Shown: positions 1-7,981 of the stretch, in pieces
Position numbering within the stretch: position 1 is the stretch's first letter
Layout: every line of letters begins with the position of its first letter
NCBI RefSeq assembly: GCF_030398335.1
Contig: NZ_JAOAOP010000028.1
Span: 1-41,807, forward strand
From: Aquibium sp. A9E412
Lineage (GTDB): Bacteria > Pseudomonadota > Alphaproteobacteria > Rhizobiales > Rhizobiaceae
Direction of reading: 5' to 3'
DNA: 41,807 nucleotides
Translations under genes and position numbers: made by a program
The notes under the pieces: model-generated
What the model was told of the DNA's origin: nothing
Database searches by the model: none
What the model saw: the letters and a program-made list of their open reading frames with translations, nothing else

Positions 1-36
1 CCGCCGCCGGCCCCGAACTCGGATAAAGGAGCCCAG

Positions 37-1098
37 ATGGGACTGCACCGCACTGAGCTGCCCGTCGCGATCCGCAGCCTGATCGCGGAAGGAACCGCGA
101 TCCCCGCGCATCCGCTGGCGCTCGACGCCGGGCGCCGGCTCGACCGCCGGCGCCAGCGCGCGCTGGCGCGCTACTATCTCGACGCCGGGGCGGGCGGGCT
201 CGCCGTCGGCGTCCACACCACCCAGTTCGCCATCCGCGAGGCCGGGCTCTACGCCCCGGTGCTGGAGATCGCGGCCGAGACCGCCGCGGCGTGGAGCGAC
301 CGGCCGGTGGTCAAGGTCGCCGGCCTCGTCGGCCCGACCGCGCAGGCGGTCGAGGAGGCGCGCACGGCGCGCGCGCTCGGCTACCATTGCGGGCTGCTCA
401 GCCTCGCGGCGCTGAAGACGGCGAGCCTGGAGGAGATCGTCGCGCACTGCGCGGCGGTCGCCGAGGAGATGCCGCTGGTCGGCTTCTACCTGCAGCCCTC
501 GGTCGGCGGCATGCGGCTGCCGTTCGAGTTCTGGCGCCGCTTCGCCGCCATCGACAACGTGATCGCGATCAAGATCGCGCCGTTCAACCGCTACGCCACG
601 CTCGACGTCATCCGCGGCGTGGCGGCGGCGCGGGCGGAGGACCGCATCACGCTCTACACCGGCAATGACGACCACATCGTGCTCGACCTCGTGACGCCGT
701 TCGCGGTCGAGCGCGACGGCGTGCCCGTCACGCTGCGCATCCGCGGCGGACTGCTCGGCCACTGGTCGGTGTGGACGCGCGCGGCCGTCGGCCTGCTGGA
801 GCGCTGCCGGGCGGCGGCAGAGGCCGGCGGCGTCGACGCCGACCTCCTGGCGCTCGACGCGCAGGTGACCGACTGCAACGGCGCCGTGTTCGACGTCGCC
901 AACGGCTTCCGCGGCTGCATCGCCGGCTGCCACGAGGTGCTGCGCCGCCAGGGCCTGCTCGAAGGCACCTGGTGCCTCGATCCGGACGAGGGCCTGAGCC
1001 CCGGCCAGGCCGAGGAGCTGACCCGCGTCAGCCGCGCCTACCCGCATCTCACCGACGACGCCTTCGTCGCCGAGAACCTCGACCGCTGGCTTGCCTGA
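37..1098 (+). CDS. Dihydrodipicolinate synthase (DapA) family aldolase/lyase
   Basis: This is a 353-residue class I aldolase-type TIM-barrel protein of the DHDPS/N-acetylneuraminate lyase superfamily. K179 in the A-I-K-I-A strand is the candidate Schiff-base lysine, and Y151 in F-Y-L-Q-P sits where the family's catalytic tyrosine lies. It is about 50 residues longer than typical DapA (about 290-300), mainly at the C-terminus, so true dihydrodipicolinate synthase activity is unlikely. The ATG is preceded by AAAGGAG about 5 bases upstream. Its stop lies just before the start of an ABC ATPase gene, so the two are probably co-transcribed. Members of this family beside nitrate/sulfonate-type importers usually act on imported small acids, but the substrate here cannot be read from the sequence. 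The family call is secure; the reaction is unknown. Confidence 0.85.
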   Translation: MGLHRTELPVAIRSLIAEGTAIPAHPLALDAGRRLDRRRQRALARYYLDAGAGGLAVGVHTTQFAIREAGLYAPVLEIAAETAAAWSDRPVVKVAGLVGPTAQAVEEARTARALGYHCGLLSLAALKTASLEEIVAHCAAVAEEMPLVGFYLQPSVGGMRLPFEFWRRFAAIDNVIAIKIAPFNRYATLDVIRGVAAARAEDRITLYTGNDDHIVLDLVTPFAVERDGVPVTLRIRGGLLGHWSVWTRAAVGLLERCRAAAEAGGVDADLLALDAQVTDCNGAVFDVANGFRGCIAGCHEVLRRQGLLEGTWCLDPDEGLSPGQAEELTRVSRAYPHLTDDAFVAENLDRWLA

Positions 1099-1105
1099 GG
1101 CGCCC

Positions 1106-1876
1106 ATGACCGACACTCCCATCATCCGTCTCGCGGGCGTCAGCAAGACCTATCGCACGCGCGACAAGGAGACGCTGGCCGTCTCCGATGTCACCATGAC
1201 GATCGCCGAGGGCGACTTCGTCTCGCTCGTCGGGCCGTCGGGCTGCGGCAAGACGACGGTTCTGAAGATCGTCGCCGACCTGATCCAGGCCGACGCGGGC
1301 ACGGTCGAGGTGGGCGGCTCGGGCGCCTCGGTCGATCGCAGCCGCGACGTCGGCATGGTGTTTCAGCAGGCGCTGCTCCTGAAGTGGCGGCGCATCATCG
1401 ACAACGTGCTGCTGCCGGCCGAGATCCTCGGCCTGCCGCTGCGCGAATCGCGCGAGCGGGCGCGGGACCTGCTCGCCATGGTCGGCCTGCGCGGCTTCGA
1501 GCGCGTCTATCCCTACGAGCTGTCGGGCGGCATGCAGCAGCGCGCGGCGATCGCCCGCGCCCTCGTGCACGACCCCAAGATCGTGCTGATGGACGAGCCG
1601 TTCGGCGCGCTCGACGCGCTGACGCGCGAGAAGATGAACCTCGAGCTGCACCGCATCTGGACGGAATCGCGGAAGACCGTGCTGTTCGTCACGCACAGCA
1701 TCCAGGAGGCGGTGTTTCTCGGCACCCGCTGCGCGGTGCTGACCTCGGGGCCGGCGCGCATGGCCGCCTACTTCCCGATCGAGCTGCCGCACCCGCGCGT
1801 CCTGTCGATGAAGACCGAGGCGCGCTTCGGCGCCTATGTGCGCCAGATCTACGGCCTGCTCGACGTCGAGGGCTGA
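1106..1876 (+). CDS. ABC transporter ATP-binding protein, nitrate/sulfonate/taurine (SsuB/TauB) type
   Basis: This is a 256-residue cytoplasmic ATPase. Visible motifs are Walker A GPSGCGKTT at residues 43-51, the Q-loop glutamine near 87, the signature LSGGMQQ at 139-145, Walker B LMDEP at 161-165 and the switch histidine near 197. The DEPFGALDALTR and HSIQEAVFL stretches are typical of the NitT/TauT/SsuB branch. I chose the ATG at 1106, seven bases after the stop of the aldolase gene. An upstream in-frame TTG at 1091 would overlap that gene and has no better support. The permease and periplasmic protein are not downstream, so they presumably lie before position 1, unless the ATPase is an orphan. 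The substrate is unknown. Confidence 0.9.
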   Translation: MTDTPIIRLAGVSKTYRTRDKETLAVSDVTMTIAEGDFVSLVGPSGCGKTTVLKIVADLIQADAGTVEVGGSGASVDRSRDVGMVFQQALLLKWRRIIDNVLLPAEILGLPLRESRERARDLLAMVGLRGFERVYPYELSGGMQQRAAIARALVHDPKIVLMDEPFGALDALTREKMNLELHRIWTESRKTVLFVTHSIQEAVFLGTRCAVLTSGPARMAAYFPIELPHPRVLSMKTEARFGAYVRQIYGLLDVEG

Positions 1877-1882
1877 GCCCGC

Positions 1883-1900
1883 CGCCGGCCTCGGCCGGCG
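1883..1900 (+). terminator. GC-rich hairpin after the ABC ATPase gene
   Basis: A perfect inverted repeat CGCCGGCC-TC-GGCCGGCG starts seven bases after the ATPase stop. It can form a seven- to eight-pair stem, but no T-run follows it. It may act as a transcription-end or mRNA-stabilising hairpin. In DNA this GC-rich such palindromes also arise by chance. The rest of the 1877-1999 gap shows nothing but the ribosome binding site of the next gene. Confidence 0.35.
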
Positions 1901-1999
1901 CGGCCGGCGATTGATCGCGCCCGGCAGGGCGCTAGCTTCTGCCGCACCGCAACGCGCATGGCGGTGCTGCCGCCATGCCGCCAGCAGACGGGAGAAGGC

Positions 2000-2671
2000 A
2001 TGTCGAAAACGCTGTTCATCACCGGCGCATCCTCGGGCATCGGCGCGGCCACGGCGCGCGAGGCCGTCGCCGCGGGCTGGAATGTCGGCCTGTTCGCGCG
2101 CAGCCGCGAGCGGCTGGACGCGCTCGCCGGCGAGCTCGGCGCGGCGGCGCTGGCGCTGCCGGGCGACGCCACCGACCTCGCCGAACAGGAGGCCGCCATC
2201 GGCCGCCTGGTCGAGCGCTTCGGCAGCCTCGAGGCGGCCTTCGCCAATGCCGGCACCGGGCTGTCGACGCCCGGCACCGAGGCGGGCGATCCCGACGAGT
2301 GGCGCCGCATGGTCGACATCAACATCATGGGGCTCTTGTTCACCGCGCGCGCCGCGCTGCCGCATCTGCGCGCGACGCGCGGCCACCTCCTCCTGACCGG
2401 CTCGGCCGCAGGCCGGCGCCATCTGCCCGGCTCGATCTACGGCGCCAGCAAGTGGTTCGTGCACGGCTACGGCGGCAACATGGCCGACGAGATGCGCGAA
2501 TGGGGCGGCCGCTGCACGGTGATCTCGCCGGGCATGGTCGACACCCCGTTCTTCGACGAGGCCAAGCCCGACAAGCTGCAGCCGCAGGACATCGCCCGCG
2601 CCGTGCTGTTCGCGCTCGAGCAGCCGGCGCACGCCACCGTGCGCGAGATCCACGTCATGCCGACGGACTGA
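2000..2671 (+). CDS. SDR family NAD(P)-dependent oxidoreductase
   Basis: This is a 223-residue classical short-chain dehydrogenase/reductase. The cofactor motif TGASSGIG lies at 8-15, NAG at 83-85, the catalytic serine at 135 and the Y147-x3-K151 pair in the usual order. G-M-V-D-T-P-F follows the active site as in classical SDRs. The length is at the short end for the family (about 225-260). The start at 2000 is preceded by GGAGAAGG with a one- to two-base gap; no other ATG in the frame gives a complete N-terminal beta strand. It lies after the ABC ATPase on the same strand, separated by a 123-base gap with a hairpin, so it may be a separate unit. It converges on the glycan cluster, 15 bases away. 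The substrate is unknown. Confidence 0.88.
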   Translation: MSKTLFITGASSGIGAATAREAVAAGWNVGLFARSRERLDALAGELGAAALALPGDATDLAEQEAAIGRLVERFGSLEAAFANAGTGLSTPGTEAGDPDEWRRMVDINIMGLLFTARAALPHLRATRGHLLLTGSAAGRRHLPGSIYGASKWFVHGYGGNMADEMREWGGRCTVISPGMVDTPFFDEAKPDKLQPQDIARAVLFALEQPAHATVREIHVMPTD

Positions 2672-2686
2672 GCCGCGCGAGGGCCG

Positions 2687-3475
2687 TCAGTCGCGGCGCG
2701 TCCACACGGAGGCGCCGTCGACCGTGCGCTTGTCGATACCGCGTTCGATGCGCCAGTCGCGGCCGGTGTCGCGGATCACCGGCGTGCCGTCGGGCGAGAA
2801 GATGTGATGGCGGAAGCCGGCCGTCGCGGCTTCGAGCTTAGGGTTGTGACCGGAGAAGAACTGCTTTTCCGGGTCGAGCGCAGGGTCCATGAGCGCCGCC
2901 GCGCGCCGGGCGAAGCCGCCCTCGAGGATCGACGGCGCAGTGGTGAACTTGCCGCGCCAGCGGAAGAAGGGCGTCTTCCAGCCGGCGAGCCGGACATACA
3001 CGCGGCGGCGGTGCAGGTGGCCCTTGCGGCGCACGTCCCAGTTCTGGTCGGCGGTGTGCAGCGAGACCTGGCGGATGCGCGGGTCGGCGAAGGGGGCGAG
3101 CACGGACCGGTCGATGCGCTCCAGCGCCACCCAGTCGTCTTCCAGATGCAGCACGTAGGGCGCCCGCGTCGCCTGCCAGAGCCGCTTGACGGCGGCGCCG
3201 AAGCCTGCCGTCTCGGGCTCGAAGACGACGAGGTCCTCGAAATGGGCCCGCAGGATGGCACGGCAGCGGTCGTGGTCGGCCGCGTCGCCGAAGATCGGGT
3301 CGATGTTGACCAGCGCACGGGTGATCGCAAGGGCGGGAAACAGCCTGTCCGCGAAGCTCGCCAGCGTGCGCTCTAGCAGCGCCGGCCGCCGCCCGGCGAC
3401 CAGCGTCAGCTCGACCTCGGCCACCGCGGGCGCCGCCGCTCCCGGTTGCGCGCGGCTGCCGTGCCCGGCCGTCAC
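2687..3475 (-). CDS. Glycosyltransferase-like protein (GT-A/family 2-like)
   Basis: This is a 262-residue protein. After a 20-residue Ala/Pro-rich start, the segment V-E-L-T-L-V-A-G-R-R-P-A-L-L-E-R-T-L matches the opening beta-alpha unit of GT-A glycosyltransferases. H-L-E-D-D-W-V is a clear DxD-like metal/sugar-nucleotide motif. The rest is rich in Trp, Arg and His and matches no particular subfamily I know. The likely start is the GTG at 3475, which overlaps the TGA of the upstream methyltransferase (GTGA), so translation is probably coupled; no good Shine-Dalgarno is seen. As last gene of the rfbF-rfbG-methyltransferase operon, it probably transfers the modified deoxysugar. Donor and acceptor are inferred from context only. 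Confidence 0.7.
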   Translation of the reverse strand: MTAGHGSRAQPGAAAPAVAEVELTLVAGRRPALLERTLASFADRLFPALAITRALVNIDPIFGDAADHDRCRAILRAHFEDLVVFEPETAGFGAAVKRLWQATRAPYVLHLEDDWVALERIDRSVLAPFADPRIRQVSLHTADQNWDVRRKGHLHRRRVYVRLAGWKTPFFRWRGKFTTAPSILEGGFARRAAALMDPALDPEKQFFSGHNPKLEAATAGFRHHIFSPDGTPVIRDTGRDWRIERGIDKRTVDGASVWTRRD

Positions 3476-4704
3476 AGGAGCCGCGTCTGCGGTATGGCGA
3501 CGACGAAGCGGCCGCCGCGCGTTTCGACCGTGCGGTTGGCGGCGCGAATCTCCTCGGCCAGGTTCCAGGGCAGGATGACCACGAAGTCCGGGGCGCTCGC
3601 GTCCAGCGCCTCGGGCGCACGCACCGGAATGTGGCTGCCCGGCAGCAGGCGGCCCTGCTTGACGGGATTGCGGTCGACCGCAAAAGCGATGTCGTCGCGC
3701 GTCACGCCGCAGACATTGAGGAAGGTGTTGCCCTTGGCAGCCGCGCCGTAGGCGGCCAGCGTCCGGCCCGCGCCGCGCGCCTCGGCGAGGAAGGCGCGGA
3801 ACCCCTCGCACACGCTCGCGATCCGCGCGTTGAAGGCGCTGTAGGTCGCCATGTCCGCCAGACCGGCGGCCTCCTCCGCGGCGCGCAGCCGCGTCACGGT
3901 CGGCGTCTGCGCATGCGGCCCGCCGACGCGCTGTGCGAAGACGCGCAGCGAACCGCCATGCGTGGCGAGCTCCTCGACGTCGAAGACCGCCAGTCCGCCG
4001 GCGGCGAAGACGCGCTCGACCGCCAGCAGCGACAGATAGGCATAGTGCTCGTGGTAGATGGTGTCGAACTGCAGGCCGGCGATCAGCCGCATGAGGTGCG
4101 GGAACTCGAAGGTCGCAACGCCTGCCGGCTTGAGCAGCGCCGCGAAGCCGGCGACGAAGCCGGCGATGTCGGGCACGTGGGCGAGCACGTTGTTGGCGGC
4201 CATCAGATCGGCCGATAAACCCTCCGCGGCAAGCCTTTCCGCCTCCGCCCGGTCGAAGAAGGCGACGCGCGTCGGCACGGCGCGCGTCTCGGCGATCGCC
4301 GCGGCGTTGGCGGCGGGCTCGACGCCGAGCACCGGTATGTCGCGGGCGGCGAAATACTGCAGCAAATAGCCGTCGTTGGAGGCGATCTCCACGACCTGCG
4401 ATGCCGGTCCCAGACCAAAGCGCTCCGTCATCGCCTCGGCATAGCGCCGGGCATGGTCGAGCCAGCTCGTCGAATAGGACGACAGATAGGCATAGTCGCC
4501 GGTGAAGATCGCCTCCGGCGGCACGGTCTCGGTGGTCTGGGCGAGGAAGCATGCGTGACAGACCATCACCTTGAGCGGATAGCACCGCTCGGCGGCGATT
4601 GCCGCGGCATCGGGCTCCAGAAAGGCGTTGGCGACCGGCGTGGCGCCGAGATCGGCCATCACCGTGGCGAGCGGGGTCGCGCAGAAGCGGCAGCGGGGCG
4701 CCAT
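3472..4704 (-). CDS. Zinc-motif SAM-dependent sugar C-methyltransferase (TylC3/NovU type)
   Basis: This is a 410-residue protein with the full three-part layout of nucleotide-sugar C-methyltransferases. The N-terminal zinc-binding cysteines are C5, C8, C49 and C52. A class I SAM domain has VVEIASNDGYL at 104-114. The family signature YHEHYAYLS lies at 217-225. The C-terminal domain carries YGAAAKGNTF at 319-328. The length matches the family (about 410). The family adds a methyl group to carbon next to a keto group of a 4-keto-6-deoxy sugar nucleotide. RfbG, encoded just upstream with a three-base gap, makes exactly such a ketone as the CDP derivative, so a CDP-linked C-methyl branched sugar is the likely product. 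Which carbon is methylated cannot be told from the sequence. Confidence 0.88.
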   Translation of the reverse strand: MAPRCRFCATPLATVMADLGATPVANAFLEPDAAAIAAERCYPLKVMVCHACFLAQTTETVPPEAIFTGDYAYLSSYSTSWLDHARRYAEAMTERFGLGPASQVVEIASNDGYLLQYFAARDIPVLGVEPAANAAAIAETRAVPTRVAFFDRAEAERLAAEGLSADLMAANNVLAHVPDIAGFVAGFAALLKPAGVATFEFPHLMRLIAGLQFDTIYHEHYAYLSLLAVERVFAAGGLAVFDVEELATHGGSLRVFAQRVGGPHAQTPTVTRLRAAEEAAGLADMATYSAFNARIASVCEGFRAFLAEARGAGRTLAAYGAAAKGNTFLNVCGVTRDDIAFAVDRNPVKQGRLLPGSHIPVRAPEALDASAPDFVVILPWNLAEEIRAANRTVETRGGRFVVAIPQTRLL

Positions 4705-4707
4705 CGT

Positions 4708-5775
4708 TCAGGCCTCCGTGAAGCGCGCGATCTGCGCGCGCGTCAGTTCGGCCGGATCGGCGCCTCGCCGCCAGCCGTCGTACCAGCGCGCCGTCCACGC
4801 GATCGCCTCCGTCTGGTCGAGGCGCGCCCGCCAGCCGAGCGTCGCCGCGGCGAGCGCCGGGTCGAGGGCGAGTGCGGCCATCTCGCGTGGCGCGTCGGCG
4901 GCGGTGCCGCCGTGCCAATGCGGATCGCGGCCGAGCGCGACCAGCATCGCCTCGGCCACCTCGCGGACCGCGCGTTGCCGCTCGTCGGCAGGCGGTCCGA
5001 AATTGAGCGCCGCCGGCGCCGCCGCGTCGCCGGCCAAGGCCTCCAGATAACGGAAATAGCCGGCCAGGCAGTCGAGCACGTGCTGCCAGGGGCGCGTGGC
5101 GGCGGGATTGCGGATCGACGGCGGCAGGCCGGCGTCCGCCGCTCGCACGATGTCGGGGACCAGCCGGTCGCTCGCGAAGTCGCCGCCGCCGATCACGTTG
5201 CCGCCGCGCGCGGTGGCCACCGGCACGCCGCGCGGCGCGAAGGCGCCGGCGGCGAGTGCTGCGGTCGCCAGTTCGCAGGCGGCCTTGGAGGCCGAATAGG
5301 GATCGAGACCGCCGAGCGGATCGTCCTCGCTGAAGGGGCGGCCGCTCTCGTCGTTGCGGTAGACCTTGTCGGTCGTCACGACGAGGACGGCCTGCAGCCG
5401 CGCGACGTCGCGCAGCGCCTCGAGCAGCCGCACCGTGCCGGTGACGTTGACGTCGAACGTGTCGCCCGGAGCGGCATGGCCGCGGCGCACCAGCGCCTGG
5501 GCGGCCATGTGCAGCACGATCTGCGGATCGGCCGCGCGGACGGCGCGCGCGACGGCCGCCGCGTCGCGGATGTCGGCCAAGTGCTCGCCGGCCAGACCCT
5601 GCGGGCCGACGAGCGCATGCAGCGCCGGCTCGCTGTCCGGCGGCAGGGAGAGGCCGTGGACCTCGGCACCCATGCCGGCCAGCCACAGCCGCGCCCAGGT
5701 TCCCTTGAAGCCGGTGTGGCCGGTGACGAGCACGCGGCGGCCGCGCCAGAAGCCCGGATCGGGTCTGGGGGTCAT
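4708..5775 (-). CDS. rfbG: CDP-glucose 4,6-dehydratase
   Basis: This is a 355-residue extended SDR that converts CDP-glucose to CDP-4-keto-6-deoxyglucose. The diagnostic nucleotide-binding motif TGHTGFKG lies at 18-25; the phenylalanine-lysine after the second glycine is typical of RfbG rather than dTDP-glucose dehydratase. TTDK lies at 134-137 and the catalytic Y160-x3-K164 in P-Y-S-A-S-K. The length matches the family. I chose the ATG at 5775, which overlaps the TGA of rfbF (ATGA), over a longer in-frame extension to 5811 that would lie inside rfbF. Its partner rfbF directly upstream confirms the pathway. Confidence 0.95.
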   Translation of the reverse strand: MTPRPDPGFWRGRRVLVTGHTGFKGTWARLWLAGMGAEVHGLSLPPDSEPALHALVGPQGLAGEHLADIRDAAAVARAVRAADPQIVLHMAAQALVRRGHAAPGDTFDVNVTGTVRLLEALRDVARLQAVLVVTTDKVYRNDESGRPFSEDDPLGGLDPYSASKAACELATAALAAGAFAPRGVPVATARGGNVIGGGDFASDRLVPDIVRAADAGLPPSIRNPAATRPWQHVLDCLAGYFRYLEALAGDAAAPAALNFGPPADERQRAVREVAEAMLVALGRDPHWHGGTAADAPREMAALALDPALAAATLGWRARLDQTEAIAWTARWYDGWRRGADPAELTRAQIARFTEA

Positions 5776-6539
5776 GTCCAGACCTTCCACGGCGCGCGAC
5801 CGGCCTGCCACAGGGCCTCGAGCTGGTTCTTGTCGCGCATCGTGTCCATCGGTTGCCAGAAGCCGTCATGCGGGTAGGCCATCAGCTCGCCGTCGGCGGC
5901 CAGCGCCTCGAGCGGCGCGCCCTCGAAAGGCACGGCGTCGCCGGCGATGCGCTCGAGCACCGCGCGCTCGAGCACGAAGAAGCCGCCGTTGATGCGCGCG
6001 TTGTCGCCGGCCGGCTTCTCGATGAAGCTGCTGACCCGGGCGCCGTCGAGCGACAGCGCTCCGTAGCGACCAGGTGGCACGACGCTGGTGACCGTCGCCT
6101 CGCGGCCGTGCCGGGCATGGAAGGCGGCGAGCGCGGCGATGTCGATGTCGGCCACGCCGTCGCCGTAGGTGAGGAAGAAGCGGTCGTCGAGATGGGCGGC
6201 GACGCGCTTGAGGCGGCCGCCGGTCAGCGAGTCGGCGCCGGTGTCGACCAGGGTGACGCGCCAGGGCTCGGCCTTGCTGGCGTGGAACGCCGTCTCGCCG
6301 GTCGCCAGGTCGATGGTGACGTCGGAGGAGTGCAGGACGTAGTTCGCGAAGTACTCCTTGATCATGTAGCCGCGGTAGCCGAGGCAGATCACGAACTCGG
6401 TATAGCCGTGGTGGCTGAAGATCTTCATGATGTGCCAGAGGATCGGCCGGCCGCCGATCTCGATCATCGGCTTCGGCCTGAGATGGCTTTCCTCGGAGAT
6501 GCGGGTGCCGTAGCCGCCGGCGAGAATGACGACCTTCAT
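5772..6539 (-). CDS. rfbF: Glucose-1-phosphate cytidylyltransferase
   Basis: This is a 255-residue nucleotidyltransferase making CDP-glucose from CTP and glucose-1-phosphate, the first committed step to CDP-deoxysugars. The N-terminal signature AGGYGTR at 7-13, followed by R-P-K-P-M at 21-25, and the later Y-G-D-G-V-A-D, F-I-E-K-P and F-W-Q-P-M-D-T motifs are all characteristic, and the length matches (about 256). The ATG at 6539 has GAGG upstream; a GTG at 6548 would add three residues and is less likely. It is the first gene of the rfbF-rfbG-methyltransferase-glycosyltransferase operon, whose members overlap by four bases or are spaced by three. Confidence 0.95.
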   Translation of the reverse strand: MKVVILAGGYGTRISEESHLRPKPMIEIGGRPILWHIMKIFSHHGYTEFVICLGYRGYMIKEYFANYVLHSSDVTIDLATGETAFHASKAEPWRVTLVDTGADSLTGGRLKRVAAHLDDRFFLTYGDGVADIDIAALAAFHARHGREATVTSVVPPGRYGALSLDGARVSSFIEKPAGDNARINGGFFVLERAVLERIAGDAVPFEGAPLEALAADGELMAYPHDGFWQPMDTMRDKNQLEALWQAGRAPWKVWT

Positions 6540-6664
6540 GGGCCTCACTGCGTGTTTCGACCGGACCGGCCCGCATGCGGCGGACGCGGTGCCGGCGACC
6601 GGTCAGGGTGCGGCATGGGTGGAGCATTTCCAGCTTGATTGCAACCGACATGCGGTGGCAATGG

Positions 6665-6689
6665 AAGGCGGAACGCCGCCTTTCGGCGG
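6665..6689 (+). promoter_or_regulatory. Two mutually exclusive hairpins in the leader of the family 2 glycosyltransferase gene
   Basis: AAGGCGG-AACG-CCGCCTT can form a seven-pair stem (6665-6682). Its right arm, CCGCC, can pair instead with GGCGG at 6685-6689. This is an attenuator-like arrangement about 40 bases before the ATG at 6728. No T-run follows and no leader peptide was found, so a regulatory role is only a possibility. The rest of the 6540-6727 divergent region shows no promoter I could name. Confidence 0.25.
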
Positions 6690-6727
6690 TCGATCGCACA
6701 TCACCGCTCCGGGAGCCGGCCTAGCCA

Positions 6728-7981
6728 ATGCGCACCGCGCCGTTCTTTACCGTCGTCATACCGACGCGCAACCGGCCGGAGCTCGTGCCCGACGCCGTGC
6801 GCAGCGTCCTGCAGCAGACGTTCGGCGACGTCGAGGTCGTGGTTTCCGACAATTCCGACGCGGCGAACGCCGACAGGACCGTAGCCGCGCTGGCCTTCGC
6901 GCGCGACGACGCACGTTTTCGCCTCGTGCGCGCGCCCGACGATCTGTCGATGACCGCGCATTGGGAATGGGCGCTGGGCCAGGCGCGCGGTCGCTATCGC
7001 GGCGTGTTGACCGACCGCATGGCGTTGCGGCTCTTCGCGCTCGAGGAGCTGCGCGACATCCTGCTGGCCGACGAGGCGGCGGCGGTGTGCTACCGCGCGG
7101 CTCCGACGATCGAATCCGTCGGTTGGCTCCGCGCCAAGCTCGCGCCGGGGCCCGTCGTGGCAACGGACCGCGCGACGGCAGACCAGATCGCCGCGTTCTC
7201 CCGAGGCGATCTCAGGAAGGACAATCCGCGCATGCTGAACTCGTTCGTTCGGCATGACGTACTCGACCGGATCGCGGCGCGGTACGGCTCGCTGTTCGAC
7301 GGGATCTCGCCCGACTACGGCTTCATGTTCCGGTTCTTGTCGGTCGAGATGCGCTATCTCGCGGTCGAGGTTCCGCTGATCGTCACGCAGGGCGAGGCGC
7401 GCAGCAACGGGCGCGCCTTCAAGACGGGCAACGTGAACGCCGAGAAGACGGATTTCCTGCAGAAGCTTTCCGGGCAGGATGCCATCCTCGCCCACGGGCC
7501 GATTCCGCACGATGTCGACGTGCTGCCGAACGTGATCCTGCGCGAGTACGACTATGTGCGTTCGCTCGGCGCCAGCGCGGATTTCCCGGCCATCGACGCG
7601 CGTGCCTTCTTCCGGAGCTGCGTCGGCTTCGCACGCGATCTGGAGCGCGAAGGCACGCTGAGCCAGGCCTACATCGACGCGCTCGACCGGTATCGCCGCG
7701 ACAAGCTGCCCGGCCAGCGCGCGTTCGCACGAAGCCGCATCAACGTCGCGGCCGGCGCGCGGCGCCGTCTGGCCAAGCGCTTCAAGGCCGGGCTTCGCGC
7801 GCGGCTCGGCGCGGTCGTTCCCGCGTTGAACGCCGGCCGCTACACCGGGGCGCGCAACATGAGCGAGCTGCTGGCCGCAGACCTCGAGGCGCGGCGCTGC
7901 GGGACGGCCTCCGCTCGGCGCTCGGCCGGATCTGACGGCGGCCTCAGCGGCGCCGCAGATAGCCGTCCGGCGCCGTCGTGA
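6728..7981 (+). CDS. Glycosyltransferase family 2 protein
   Basis: This is a 417-residue protein. It opens with F-F-T-V-V-I-P-T-R-N-R (6-16) and Q-Q-T-F-G-D-V-E-V-V-V-S-D-N-S (29-43), the classic nucleotide-binding half of GT2 enzymes. Where a D-D-D metal motif is expected it has V-L-T-D-R-M (93-98), so only one acidic residue remains; metal binding may differ or activity be lost. The last 60 residues are Arg/Ala/Ser-rich and look disordered. It is the only plus-strand gene inside the sugar cluster, and its 3' end overlaps the tail of the convergent CmcI-like gene by 38 bases. Base composition looks somewhat less GC-rich than its neighbours, which hints at separate acquisition. No strong ribosome binding site is seen; the nearest is GGGAG about 12 bases upstream. 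Confidence 0.85.
   Translation: MRTAPFFTVVIPTRNRPELVPDAVRSVLQQTFGDVEVVVSDNSDAANADRTVAALAFARDDARFRLVRAPDDLSMTAHWEWALGQARGRYRGVLTDRMALRLFALEELRDILLADEAAAVCYRAAPTIESVGWLRAKLAPGPVVATDRATADQIAAFSRGDLRKDNPRMLNSFVRHDVLDRIAARYGSLFDGISPDYGFMFRFLSVEMRYLAVEVPLIVTQGEARSNGRAFKTGNVNAEKTDFLQKLSGQDAILAHGPIPHDVDVLPNVILREYDYVRSLGASADFPAIDARAFFRSCVGFARDLEREGTLSQAYIDALDRYRRDKLPGQRAFARSRINVAAGARRRLAKRFKAGLRARLGAVVPALNAGRYTGARNMSELLAADLEARRCGTASARRSAGSDGGLSGAADSRPAPS

Noticed and set aside
3476-5869. Apparent giant protein formed by the glycosyltransferase frame continuing through the methyltransferase and rfbG genes
   Set aside because: Only the part from 3475 down to 2687 has a domain. The upstream extension is an out-of-frame reading of two clear genes, and a GTGA overlap marks the real start.
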